DNA from: Limnochorda pilosa
GTDB lineage: Bacteria > Bacillota > Limnochordia > Limnochordales > Limnochordaceae
Reading direction: 5' to 3'
Assembly (NCBI RefSeq): GCF_001544015.1
Contig: NZ_AP014924.1
Span: 2,418,001-2,482,000 of the forward strand
DNA: 64,000 bases
Below are positions 8,336-16,265 of this stretch, one piece after another (position 1 is the stretch's first letter; each line of letters starts with the position of its first letter). The notes under the pieces are model-generated. The model saw only the letters and a list, made by a program, of their open reading frames with translations. It ran no database searches and was not told the origin of the DNA. Both the position numbers and the translations under genes were made by a program.

Positions 8336-9322
8336 TCACTGGATCAGGCCGGCCAAGCCCTCGGCCAGGCTCACGAGATCCTCCCCGGCGGCGAAACGAA
8401 GGGTAACCCCTGCGGGCCGCCGGACCGCCTCGATCCACCGCTCAGGAAGCACGCCGGCACCGGCCCGAGCACCGCACACCGCGCCGACGACGGCTGCGAT
8501 GGTGTCGGCATCGCGGCCGAAGTTGGCCGCCCAGAAGAGGCCCGTCTCGAAATCGGCTTCGGTGAGCCGCAAGATCGCGTAGGCCTGCGGGATGGCCTCC
8601 GCGCTCACAGCGTGGAGCGGCGTCCAGAGGTCATCATGAAGGCTCTGCCAGGCCGCCCGGATCGCACCCTTCTCATCGCATATCTTCAGGGTCCTCTGCA
8701 TGGCCCGCCCGAGCCAGCTCTCCTCGGGAACCCAAGCCATCCCTGCCGCCACGATCTCGTCCACCGTGCCGCCAGCCATGGCGACGGCCACACTGGCGGC
8801 GACCGCCTGTGCGGCGTGGAGTCCGTCCCCAGCGTGGCTGATCTCGGCATCGATGGACGCAAGCCGCGCGGCCCGCTCCGGATCACCCGCCGCGACGATG
8901 CCGATGGGCGCGGCCCGCATCGCGGCCCCATCGTCGTTGTTCATCACGTTGTCCATCCCGGACAGGGGAGGCCTCATGCCCCGGCGGAGATTGTAGGCGG
9001 CACCGTGGATGGGCCGCCCCGCCCGGTCATGAACGCCGCCCTGGTCGAGAACGTAGCGGTGCCAGGCGTCCAGGACCGCCTCGCGGGTGAGTTCCCCCTG
9101 GCTGTCGAGCAAGACTCGGGCCGTCAGGACCGCGAACTCCGTGTCGTCCGTCCCGCTGACGCCTTCCGGGAGGTGGGTCACGATGCCGTAGCGGTTCCGA
9201 AGCTCGGTGTTCCTTCCGGCATCCCCCAGGGCATCCCCGATAGCCAGTCCGAGTAAGCAACCTTTGCTCCTGGAGACGGCAAGCGCTCGATCCTTGGCAA
9301 GTGCTTCACGCCCGTTCAACAT
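8336..9322 (-). CDS. ADP-ribosylglycohydrolase family protein (paralogue 3)
   Basis: 328 residues. Both metal sites look complete: GLAIGDALGDAGRNTE and GVSGTDDTEFAV at the N-terminus, NFGRDADTIAAVVGAVCGA near the C-terminus. The middle has the family's MNNDDGAAMRAAPIGIVAAG block. It is the first of three tandem paralogues, separated from the binding-protein gene by 126 bases that contain a strong hairpin. It is the most canonical of the three and so the best candidate for the catalytically active hydrolase. Confidence 0.88.
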   Translation of the reverse strand: MLNGREALAKDRALAVSRSKGCLLGLAIGDALGDAGRNTELRNRYGIVTHLPEGVSGTDDTEFAVLTARVLLDSQGELTREAVLDAWHRYVLDQGGVHDRAGRPIHGAAYNLRRGMRPPLSGMDNVMNNDDGAAMRAAPIGIVAAGDPERAARLASIDAEISHAGDGLHAAQAVAASVAVAMAGGTVDEIVAAGMAWVPEESWLGRAMQRTLKICDEKGAIRAAWQSLHDDLWTPLHAVSAEAIPQAYAILRLTEADFETGLFWAANFGRDADTIAAVVGAVCGARAGAGVLPERWIEAVRRPAGVTLRFAAGEDLVSLAEGLAGLIQ

Positions 9323-9388
9323 CTTCGGCTCCTCCTCGACAGATCAGGGATGCCAGGACGGCCCTGGCTCGCCGTGAAACTGGGGGGT

Positions 9389-9423
9389 GCGGGCGTGAGC
9401 GTCTCAGTCGCGCTCACGCCCGC
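9389..9423 (-). terminator. Strong hairpin between binding-protein gene and glycohydrolase genes
   Basis: A perfect 13-bp stem (GCGGGCGTGAGCG with CGCTCACGCCCGC) and a 9-base loop lie 26 bases after the binding-protein stop. There is no clear U-tract. It is better read as an mRNA 3'-end stabiliser or partial attenuator that keeps binding-protein mRNA above that of the enzymes. Confidence 0.6.
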
Positions 9424-9448
9424 GGCATCCGATACGGCAGCGGGGCGC

Positions 9449-10741
9449 TTACCGGTAACGCTCCAGGATTCGGTTCCCTTCCAGCTCGATCCGCTGGGCC
9501 AGCTGCTCCTCCGTGATGCGGTCGTAGAAGTACTCTTGCAGCAAGGGGTTGAGCACCTTGGACCGCACCTCTTCGTAGCCGGGAACGATCTGCCAGTTGG
9601 CCATGGCGAGATTCACGGCCGACGCACTAACCACATCCCAGCCGTACTCCTCGGTGGTGAAGATGGATAGCCCCAGCGACGACTTCCTGGTGGGCAAGAG
9701 CCAGTCGCTGTGGGCCAGCTTCGCCATGTTCTCCGTGTTCATGAGGAACTCGACGAACTGCATCGCCTCACGCGGGTGCCTGGACGCCGCCGGAATGCTG
9801 AGCGTTTGGGAGACGGCACCCTGGCGCGCCGTGGTCGCCCGCGGGTGGGGCAGCACGCCCCAGCGGAACGTCTCCGAGGCGAGGGCCGCCAGGTCATGGC
9901 GGGTGAAGGCACCCACGCCCGGAATCATGGCATACCGGCCCTGGATGAAGCCGGCCATCAGCTCCGAGCTGCTCAAGCCCACGCCGTCCTTCGCAAGCGA
10001 CTCGTCGACGTACATCATGTCGTGCAGGGTCCTGGCCAGCGCCAGTTCGTTCTCGCCGACCCGGATCACCCAGCGGCCGTCCTCCTGGTAGAAGAACTGC
10101 CCACCGAAGGCCATGCTCAGGTTGAGGATGCGATTGGCGGGGTTCCGGAGGGCGAGGCCGGCCCCGTACTGATCGATGCGGCCATCACCGTTGACGTCCT
10201 TGGTCAGCTGGCGCCCCATCTCGCGCAGCCCCTCCCAGGTCACGGCCTGGCTCGGATCGACCTGGATCCCAGCCTCTTCGAAGAGGTCCTGGTTGTAGAG
10301 AATGACAAACGGCTCGACGATGTAGGGAACGCCGTAGACCGCATTATCGACGCTCACCGTCCTCCAGAAGTTGGGAAGGACGTCGTTGCGCAGATCATCG
10401 GACATCAGCGGCGCGAGGTCAGTCAAGTAGCCCATCCGACCGAAGTCCAGCACCTGGGGCGACTCATAATGGAAGATGTCGGGCACATCGCCGGTCTGGA
10501 ACGAGGTAACCAGGTAGTCGTGGATGGAGGACCAGTCGACCTGCTGGTACTCCACCTGGATGGTGGGGTGGGTTGAGTTCCACGCCTGTACCAGCTCTTT
10601 CACAGCGGCGATCGCGTCTTCTTGCCACGCGAGGCTCACGAAGCGCAACCGCACCGGACTCTGCGCCGAGGTAGACGGTGTCAACGCAGTGACCATCAGC
10701 AACAGGACCAGCGCCACGGCCAGATATCGAAATGCCCTCAT
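9449..10741 (-). CDS. ABC sugar transporter, extracellular solute-binding protein (family 1)
   Basis: 430 residues from the ATG at 10741, which has AGGGGAGGT at the right distance; the open frame further upstream is not used. The signal peptide MRAFRYLAVALVLLLMVTAL ends at an AQS-type site with no lipobox Cys, implying a free periplasmic protein. The mature part is typical of family 1 (LAWQEDAIAAVKELVQAWN, PDIFHYESPQVLDFG, YGVPYIVEPFVILYNQDLFE, FVEFLMNTENMAKLA). It would deliver substrate to the two permeases encoded just upstream. The ligand cannot be read from sequence. Confidence 0.9.
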   Translation of the reverse strand: MRAFRYLAVALVLLLMVTALTPSTSAQSPVRLRFVSLAWQEDAIAAVKELVQAWNSTHPTIQVEYQQVDWSSIHDYLVTSFQTGDVPDIFHYESPQVLDFGRMGYLTDLAPLMSDDLRNDVLPNFWRTVSVDNAVYGVPYIVEPFVILYNQDLFEEAGIQVDPSQAVTWEGLREMGRQLTKDVNGDGRIDQYGAGLALRNPANRILNLSMAFGGQFFYQEDGRWVIRVGENELALARTLHDMMYVDESLAKDGVGLSSSELMAGFIQGRYAMIPGVGAFTRHDLAALASETFRWGVLPHPRATTARQGAVSQTLSIPAASRHPREAMQFVEFLMNTENMAKLAHSDWLLPTRKSSLGLSIFTTEEYGWDVVSASAVNLAMANWQIVPGYEEVRSKVLNPLLQEYFYDRITEEQLAQRIELEGNRILERYR

Positions 10742-10843
10742 CAGTACCTCCCCTTTCTCGCTTAGTTGCCTCATTGCCGGCCAGCCATGCGTTCGCGGCA
10801 TCCTGCCTTGTGCTCAGGACACCCTCCGGGCCTGCGTGCAGGC

Positions 10844-11677
10844 TCACTGCTTCAGACTTCCTGCCATGAGCCCCGCAATCAGGCCCCGTTGTACGACGGC
10901 GAAAACGGCCAGGGCAGGCAAGGTAGCCAGAACACTGCCAGCCGCCAGCGGTCCCCATCGTACGAAACCTTCAACACCCCGGAAACGCGCCAGGTTGACC
11001 TGGATGGTCAGCAGATCAGGCTCCTTCAGAAGCACCAGGGCAAAGAAGAACTCGTTCCACGCCGTGATGAACGCATACATGCCCGTGGCCACCAGCCCCG
11101 GAACCATCAGGGGAACGAGGATATGGGCAAGGGTCTGGGTTCCACTGGCCCCGTCGACGGCCGCGGCCTCTTCCAGCTCCACGGGAACGGACCGGACGTA
11201 GCCGAAGAGCATCCAGAGCACGAACGGAAGGTTCGAGACCACGTAGACCAGGCTCAACCCGGCGTGGGTGTTGGTCAGCGCCATCGCGGCGAGAATGAGA
11301 AAGAGCGGCACGATAATCAGGATGTGGGGAAAGGTTTGGCTCGCCAATATCCAGCCCCGGAACAGCTTCTCCACCAGGCCGCCTCGCCGGGCGGAGACGT
11401 AAGCGGCCGGAGCTGCGACGGCCAGGGTCGCTAGGGCTGTGACGAGGCTCACCTTCAAGCTGTTTTTCACGCTCTGGAAGATGCCCTGAGTAAAGAGCGC
11501 ATCCCGGTAGTTTTCGAACTGAACGCTTTGGGGCCAGAAGGAAGTGGCCATCACCACCTCTACCTGGGTCTTGAGCGACGTGAGCACCAGCCAGAGCAAG
11601 GGGAAGGCCATGAAGGCTACATAGAGCATGAGTAGGAGGAAGAGCCCCACTCGTACCGCCCGCTTCATCCATGCCAT
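10844..11677 (-). CDS. ABC sugar transporter permease (MalG type)
   Basis: 277 residues from the ATG at 11677, preceded by GGGAGGGG at 6 bases. Six predicted membrane segments begin with VGLFLLLMLYVAFMAFPLLW. The EAA loop that docks the ATPase reads EEAAAVDGASGTQTLAHILV. C-terminal LIAGLMAGSLKQ is typical of the family. It lies between the MalF-type permease and the binding protein. No ATPase gene is present in the operon. Confidence 0.92.
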   Translation of the reverse strand: MAWMKRAVRVGLFLLLMLYVAFMAFPLLWLVLTSLKTQVEVVMATSFWPQSVQFENYRDALFTQGIFQSVKNSLKVSLVTALATLAVAAPAAYVSARRGGLVEKLFRGWILASQTFPHILIIVPLFLILAAMALTNTHAGLSLVYVVSNLPFVLWMLFGYVRSVPVELEEAAAVDGASGTQTLAHILVPLMVPGLVATGMYAFITAWNEFFFALVLLKEPDLLTIQVNLARFRGVEGFVRWGPLAAGSVLATLPALAVFAVVQRGLIAGLMAGSLKQ

Positions 11678-11709
11678 ACGAGCCCCTCCCAACACCGTGC
11701 CGGCGGTTC

Positions 11710-12585
11710 CTACGCCACCTCACGGCTCGAGCGCCGCACGTAGAAGAAGATCAGCAGGAGCATCACGAACACCATCACGTTACCAAGGGCTGCAGCGTAA
11801 CCGAGGTTGCCGTAGCGGAAGCCTTCCTCGTAGGCATAGAGCATGGGCAGCCTCGTGGTGTCTCCGGGCCCGCCCTCGGTCAGGACGTAGACCAGGCCGA
11901 AGGAGTTGAAGTTCCAGATCATCTCGATGGTGCCGAGCGCGACGATCACCGGAACGAGCAGCGGGAGTACCACGTACCAGAACTGGCCCCAGGAAGAGGC
12001 CCCATCGAGAGCGGCGGCCTCTTTCAGTTCCTGCGGGACGGTCTGGAGGCCGGCCAGGAGCATCACCGCGGCCAGCGGCAACCCTGCCCAGATCCCGACG
12101 ACAATAGCGGCTGGGAGCGTCCAGGTATAATCGCCCAGCCAGTTGACGGGGGTCTCCAGGACGCCCAGATCGAGCAAGGCCCGGTTGAAGAGACCGATGG
12201 TGGGATGGTAGACCATCCGCCAGACCAAGCCCTTCACCACCGGCGGCATGGCCCAGGGAATCAGGATCAGTACCCTGGCTAGCCCTTGCAGGGGCAGCCG
12301 AGCATTGAGCAGTAGGGCGAGCCCCAAGCCGAGGATGATCTCCCCGCCCGTCACGCTGAGGGCCCAGATCGCCCCCGTTCGGAAGGAGGACCAAAACGTG
12401 TAGTCCATCAGCATGTACCGGTAGTTCTCGAGGCCGTTCAACTCAGGCTGGCCGGGCCCGAGGCGGTAGTCGGTAAACCCCAGATACATGCCCTCGAGCA
12501 GTGGGATTACGGAGAGCAAGAGAATGGGCAGGACCGCGGGGATCAGGAGCCACCACGAGGGCCCGATACGGCTTCTGCCGTTCAT
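11710..12585 (-). CDS. ABC sugar transporter permease (MalF type)
   Basis: 291 residues, six membrane segments starting with WWLLIPAVLPILLLSVIPLL. The EAA loop reads KEAAALDGASSWGQFWYVVL. The start ATG overlaps the stop of the LacI-family gene (ATGA, 12582-12585), so regulator and transporter are translationally coupled. It pairs with the MalG-type permease as the membrane channel. Confidence 0.92.
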   Translation of the reverse strand: MNGRSRIGPSWWLLIPAVLPILLLSVIPLLEGMYLGFTDYRLGPGQPELNGLENYRYMLMDYTFWSSFRTGAIWALSVTGGEIILGLGLALLLNARLPLQGLARVLILIPWAMPPVVKGLVWRMVYHPTIGLFNRALLDLGVLETPVNWLGDYTWTLPAAIVVGIWAGLPLAAVMLLAGLQTVPQELKEAAALDGASSWGQFWYVVLPLLVPVIVALGTIEMIWNFNSFGLVYVLTEGGPGDTTRLPMLYAYEEGFRYGNLGYAAALGNVMVFVMLLLIFFYVRRSSREVA

Positions 12586-13661
12586 GAATGCGGCCTCCCT
12601 GCTCCCGGACCCTGGCGCGCTGTGCCTCGCTGCTCCTTACGGAGCAAGCTCGTCGACTCCCGCACGAGGAGCCTGGGGAGGACTGTCACCCGTTGCCACT
12701 CGCCGCGCTCGCGGCCTTCGACCCGATCCAGGAGGAGTTCACCGGCAATCCGCCCACGTTCGGCCGCGAGCAGCGTCACAGTCGACAGCGTGGGAGTGGC
12801 AATTCGACAGAGGTCGATATCGTCCATCCCGATGACGGCCACGTCGTCGGGCACGCGCATGCTTCGCTCGCGTAGTTTCCGCAGGACCCCGATAGCCATG
12901 GCGTCGTTCGCGGCGAAGACCCCGTCCAGGTCGGGACACTGTTCCAGGAGCCGGTCGATGGCCTCGTAGCCGCCCATGATGGTGAAGTCGCTGTTGACGA
13001 CCAGGTTGGACGAGTATTCAAGTCCCCGGCTACCAAGGGCCAGCTTGTAGCCGCTGATGCGTGAAGTGGAGGGGACGGTGCCCTTCATGCCATTGATGAA
13101 CCCAATCCTCTGGCACCCCAGGTCGATGAGGTGCTCGACGGCCAGGCGGGCCCCGGTTTCGGACTCGACCCGGACATTGTCGACAGGCGTTTCATCAGGG
13201 ACACGCCCGATGACGACGACGCGCCCCTGAACGGGCTCCAACTCGCGCAAGAAGGCAGCACTCACGGTGAGTGACGTGATAATCAGGCCGTCGATGCGGC
13301 GCCCGGCCAAGGCGCGCAGGGCACGCAGCTCCTCGGTCTGCGAGCCCTCGGTGCTCGCGAGGGAAAGCCACCAGCCTCGCCTGGCAGCCACCTCTTGCAC
13401 CGCCTTGGCCATCGCGACGTAGACGGGGTTCCCGATGTCGGGCACCGCCAGCGCGATCTCGCCCACGTTCCCCGTCTTGAGGCTGCGGGCCACATGGTCG
13501 GGAACGTAGCCGATCTGGGCCACCGCGTCCAACACCCGCTTGCGAGTTTCCGGCGAGCACCGTGGGCTGTTATTCACCACACGGGAGACGGTCGCCGGAG
13601 AGACCCCCGCCAGCCGGGCGACTTCCTGGATGGTCCCACGTCTCGATGAGCGCCGTGCCAC
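12582..13661 (-). CDS. LacI-family transcriptional regulator
   Basis: 359 residues. The N-terminal helix-turn-helix is canonical (TIQEVARLAGVSPATVSRVV), with hinge helix around PDHVARSLK, then a periplasmic-binding-protein-like effector domain (DGLIITSLTVSA, GVFAANDAMAIGVL, VIGMDDIDLCRIATPTLSTV). It is the first gene of the operon, and an operator-like palindrome lies 26 bases before its start, so it probably represses itself and everything downstream. The effector is presumably the imported sugar or a product. Confidence 0.92.
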   Translation of the reverse strand: MARRSSRRGTIQEVARLAGVSPATVSRVVNNSPRCSPETRKRVLDAVAQIGYVPDHVARSLKTGNVGEIALAVPDIGNPVYVAMAKAVQEVAARRGWWLSLASTEGSQTEELRALRALAGRRIDGLIITSLTVSAAFLRELEPVQGRVVVIGRVPDETPVDNVRVESETGARLAVEHLIDLGCQRIGFINGMKGTVPSTSRISGYKLALGSRGLEYSSNLVVNSDFTIMGGYEAIDRLLEQCPDLDGVFAANDAMAIGVLRKLRERSMRVPDDVAVIGMDDIDLCRIATPTLSTVTLLAAERGRIAGELLLDRVEGRERGEWQRVTVLPRLLVRESTSLLRKEQRGTARQGPGAGRPHS

Positions 13662-13686
13662 TGTTCACCAACCCCGCGCCAGTGCA

Positions 13687-13700
13687 TGGAATCGATTACA
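13687..13700 (-). promoter_or_regulatory. LacI-type operator candidate
   Basis: TGGAATCGATTACA is a near-perfect 14-bp palindrome centred on CG (AATCGATT core), the usual layout of LacI/GalR-family operators. It lies 26 bases upstream of the lacI-type start, between that gene and the insertion-sequence relics. Confidence 0.65.
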
Positions 13701-13796
13701 TGCCTCTATGAGCCACATTAGTCCAGATGGATATGCACTCGCTCTCACAAGGTCTTTCGCTCCCTTGAGCCGGTTTCCTGCTTCTTCCCCTGGACA

Positions 13797-13817
13797 TGCT
13801 GGGGTTTTGACATAGGC
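13797..13817 (+). repeat. Insertion-sequence terminal repeat (copy next to the 5' relic)
   Basis: TGCTGGGGTTTTGACATAGG followed by C; the same 21 bases recur at 23940-23960. Here it lies just outside the 5' end of a transposase, there just outside the 3' end of a related one, so the two are the left and right ends of one element type. Confidence 0.7.
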
Positions 13818-13828
13818 CTTCCCCCAGT

Positions 13829-14360
13829 GTGGCGGAGCGGCGCGAAAGAACCTCGGGTCGGGGCCAGTGGGCGGTGGGAATTGGCCTCATGGCCTTCCTC
13901 AGGGAGATCGGCTTCCTCGACTACCTGGAGCGCCTGCGTCCCAGCCGCCGGGAGCGCTTCATGGTCCGTGCCTCCCTCATCCTCCTCACCTACATGATCA
14001 AGACGCTCCCGGGCATCGAGCACCTCCATGCGATGCCCGCCCTGCTCTCCAGCGACCCCACCATCATGAAGCTCCTGGGCTTCAGCGCCCGCTGGCTGGA
14101 AGAAGGGCTCTGCCGGCGATCTGAGGAGAAGCGTGGCGAGGGCAAGGAACCCCCGAAGCCTTTCAGTGCCCAGATGGTGGCCAACTTCCCCGCCGACCTG
14201 ATCCTCCGGGAGGCCGCGGCCTTCTTCAATCAGGCCATCCAGTAACTGGCCCGCTTCGGTGTCTTCCCCCGGGAGGTCACCTTGGTGGTGGACGGGACCG
14301 ACGTGGAGAAAACCGGCAGGTGCCGGGGCGCCGGACGGGCGAGGCGGGAGAAGAAGGTGA
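13829..14360 (+). mobile_element. DDE transposase relic, N-terminal part
   Basis: About 138 residues read MAERRERTSGRGQWAVGIGL, then MAFLREIGFLDYLERL, TYMIKTLPGIEHLHAMPALL and EPPKPFSAQMVANF. After an in-frame TAA at 14243 the same frame continues LARFGVFPREVTLVVDGTDV, then EKTGRCRGAGRARREKK, the first catalytic-Asp strand of a DDE transposase. It breaks at 14360 against an IS630 relic. The block GEGKEPPKPFSAQ-VANF is shared with the second relic at 24163-25068. Nonsense codon plus truncation make it dead. Confidence 0.7.
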
Positions 14361-14762
14361 CTACTTCACTGCGTAGAACCGCCGGAGGGTTTCGCTGCCG
14401 CGCTCCCAGTCGTCAAAGGAGTCCTCCACGGTAGCAATCACGCTCTCCAGCTCCGGGAAGGAGCCATTGTGCCGTCGCAGGCGACGCGTTGTCGAGGATG
14501 ACTACCACTCGACGGCGAGTGCGACGGGCCACCCGGCAGAGCTCCTTGAGGAAGGCCCAGAAGGACAGGGCGTTGAAGCGCTCCACTTCACGCCGGTACA
14601 GGAACTTTCCGTCCCGCAGGCGGACCGCGCCGAAGCATCCCACGCTCCGACGGGTCGGGGAGTGCAAGACGACGGGATCCCTATCCTCGGGCGGAATCCA
14701 CATGCGGCAGCGAGAGCCGTATTGCTGGAAGTGGACCTCGTCCATGGCCCGCACGTCCGTGC
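14361..14762 (-). mobile_element. IS630-family transposase relic
   Basis: Minus strand encodes AMDEVHFQQYGSRCRMWIPP, then FGAVRLRDGKFLYRREVERF and RRRVVVILDNAS, which are the second and third catalytic blocks of IS630/Tc1-type transposases. After a deletion of the usual PPYSPELNPIE block the frame changes and resumes with HNGSFPELESVIATVEDSFD and RRFYAVK, the normal C-terminus. N-terminal HTH and first Asp are missing. It directly abuts the DDE relic at 14360 and a DUF3782-like fragment at 14763. Confidence 0.75.
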
Positions 14763-14894
14763 CCGGCCGTCGTGGACGAACGCATCGAATTCGGCCGACT
14801 GCCCGCGGACGCCGAAGAGCTCCCCCTCGGCGTCCCGGAGGACCAGGCGTTCCGCTCTCAGCGGACCCACCCCGGAGGACTCCTCGATGGTGGC
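14763..14894 (-). pseudogene. DUF3782/PD-(D/E)XK nuclease fragment
   Basis: Encodes RATIEESSGVGPLRAERLVL, RDAEGELFGVRG and EFDAFVHDGR, nearly identical to the same part of the gene at 21344-22051. Bases 14763-14905 and 21558-21700 match almost throughout. The fragment stops before the catalytic EVK strand, and its start is fused to a HEPN-like fragment. Confidence 0.75.
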
Positions 14895-15078
14895 ACGGAC
14901 GAACTCCAACCACTCGGTGGCCTTTGCCACACGCTCAGCCGGTACGTCGCTCATACAGCACCTTCCCTTCGCGCAGGGCCGCCCGGATGATTGAACCAGG
15001 AAGGGCCGCCCTCTTCCGGAAGTCCTCGGCATCGGTTGGTATGAGGTCCATGGGCATACCGCACAGCACCTTGTCCAT
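14895..15078 (-). pseudogene. Nucleotidyltransferase C-terminus plus HEPN N-terminus (MNT/HEPN relic)
   Basis: Bases 15078-14935 encode MDKVLCGMPMDLIPTDAEDF, RKRAALPGSIIRAALREGK and VLYERRTG-stop, the usual end of a minimal nucleotidyltransferase. Overlapping its stop, the ATG at 14954 starts MSDVPAERVAKATEWLEFV, the usual start of a HEPN-domain partner. After about 20 residues this runs into the DUF3782 fragment. Both are truncated remains of an MNT/HEPN toxin-antitoxin pair. Confidence 0.6.
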
Positions 15079-15164
15079 CACCAGGAAAGAGGGGGCGGTA
15101 CGCGGGCGCCTTGGCGTTGTAGCAGCGTCGTCTTTGTCATACAGTGAGCCCTGAGGTGACGAAG

Positions 15165-15590
15165 ATGACCATGTCGCGGCGGATCAGCGTGCGGATGCCA
15201 GACGATCAGGCGGAGCGCTTCCTGCGAGAGCAGCGTCTTCGACGGCAGCGATCGTCGGACCTCCTGCGCGACCTCGTGGAGGAAGCTCTTCGTATGCGGG
15301 AGTGCCCCGGGATCGTCTTTCTCGACGCCCCAACGGGTCGCCAGGCCACCGTGGCCGGGACCGGACTTGCGGTGTGGGAGGTCGTCTCCCTGTGGCGAAG
15401 CCTGGGATCGGTCGGAGCGCTGCTCGACAGGTTCCCGCACCTGTCGGAGCGTGGTGTGCGGGATGCGCTAGCCTACGCCGAACGCTTCCCAGACGAGATC
15501 GAGGCGGCCATCCAAGAGAACGAGGCTCTCGACGAGACAGAGCTCCGTCGAAGGTACCCGTACCTCACCGGCCTCGAACCCGAGCCATGA
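15165..15590 (+). CDS. DUF433 antitoxin with ribbon-helix-helix-like N-terminus
   Basis: About 141 residues from the ATG at 15165, chosen for GAGGTG just upstream; ATG 15171 is also possible. The N-terminus (SRRISVRMPDDQAERFLREQ) looks like a short DNA-binding ribbon-helix-helix. The C-terminal half is DUF433: TGLAVWEVVSLWRSLGSVGA, then LSERGVRDALAYAERFPDEI. DUF433 proteins are antitoxins of DUF5615 PIN-like toxins, and the stop here overlaps the toxin start (ATGA). It should bind and neutralise the toxin and repress the pair. Confidence 0.85.
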   Translation: MTMSRRISVRMPDDQAERFLREQRLRRQRSSDLLRDLVEEALRMRECPGIVFLDAPTGRQATVAGTGLAVWEVVSLWRSLGSVGALLDRFPHLSERGVRDALAYAERFPDEIEAAIQENEALDETELRRRYPYLTGLEPEP

Positions 15591-15928
15591 AGTGGTACCT
15601 GGACGAGGACCTCAGCAGCGAGGTAGCGAGACAGCTTCGGCGCGTGCGCGTGGACGCCGTTTCGTCTCATGAGGTGGGCATGAATGGCAGTACGGACGAC
15701 GAGCAGCTGGCGCGTGCCTCTTCGGACGAGCGTATCCTCGTCACCTTCAACGCACGGGACTTCATCCCCCTCGCTGCCCGCTGGTACCAAGCGGGCAGGC
15801 CGTTCACCGGCATCGCCCTTCTCGCCCCTCGCCGGATCCCCCAGACGGACGTGGGGGGCCAGGTACAGGCCATCCTTCTTGCTGACGCCTCACACCTCTG
15901 GCCAGCCAGCTCGGTACGTCTTCTCTGA
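15587..15928 (+). CDS. DUF5615 PIN-like toxin
   Basis: 113 residues starting at the ATG that overlaps the antitoxin stop. Conserved acidic residues of the PIN-like nuclease fold are present: MKWYLDEDLSSEVARQL, then STDDEQLARASSDERILVTF, NARDFIPL. Members are predicted metal-dependent RNases that act on cellular RNA. The pair looks intact, unlike most toxin-antitoxin genes nearby, and lies between relics on both sides. Confidence 0.85.
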   Translation: MKWYLDEDLSSEVARQLRRVRVDAVSSHEVGMNGSTDDEQLARASSDERILVTFNARDFIPLAARWYQAGRPFTGIALLAPRRIPQTDVGGQVQAILLADASHLWPASSVRLL

Positions 15929-16028
15929 GGCAGGACCGCCAGGATTCCTGGGCCGCTTCCTCGCACCGCCGGTTGGACGTGATCGCCCGCGTCCGCTTCG
16001 TGCCCCGCGCGCCGCCGAGCCCAGGCGG

Positions 16029-16215
16029 GCGGGCTTCCTGGTCCACGTGGAGGTCCAATCCCGCCGCGAGGCGGACTTCGACCGCAGGCTAGCCGCGAAG
16101 ATGAAGGACGGCGGTCGTGAGAACCCGTACCGCCGGTTCGAAGCGCTCCGCCGGGTGGCACGCGTGGCGCTCCATGAAGAGCGACGTCGGGCCAAGGAGA
16201 GGCACGGAGTCGTAG
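16029..16215 (+). pseudogene. Rpn-family nuclease fragment
   Basis: Reads FLVHVEVQSRREADFDRRLA, then AKMKDGGRENPYRRFEALRR and VARVALHEERRRAKERHGV. HVEVQ is the catalytic strand of the Rpn PD-(D/E)XK fold, and the later part matches the gene at 1-438. No start or full domain remains; it follows the DUF5615 gene by about 100 bases. Confidence 0.6.
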
Positions 16216-16265
16216 AGATCCACTGGCACGCCCAACGCTTCCCAAGCTCAGGAGATCCTTGTCAA

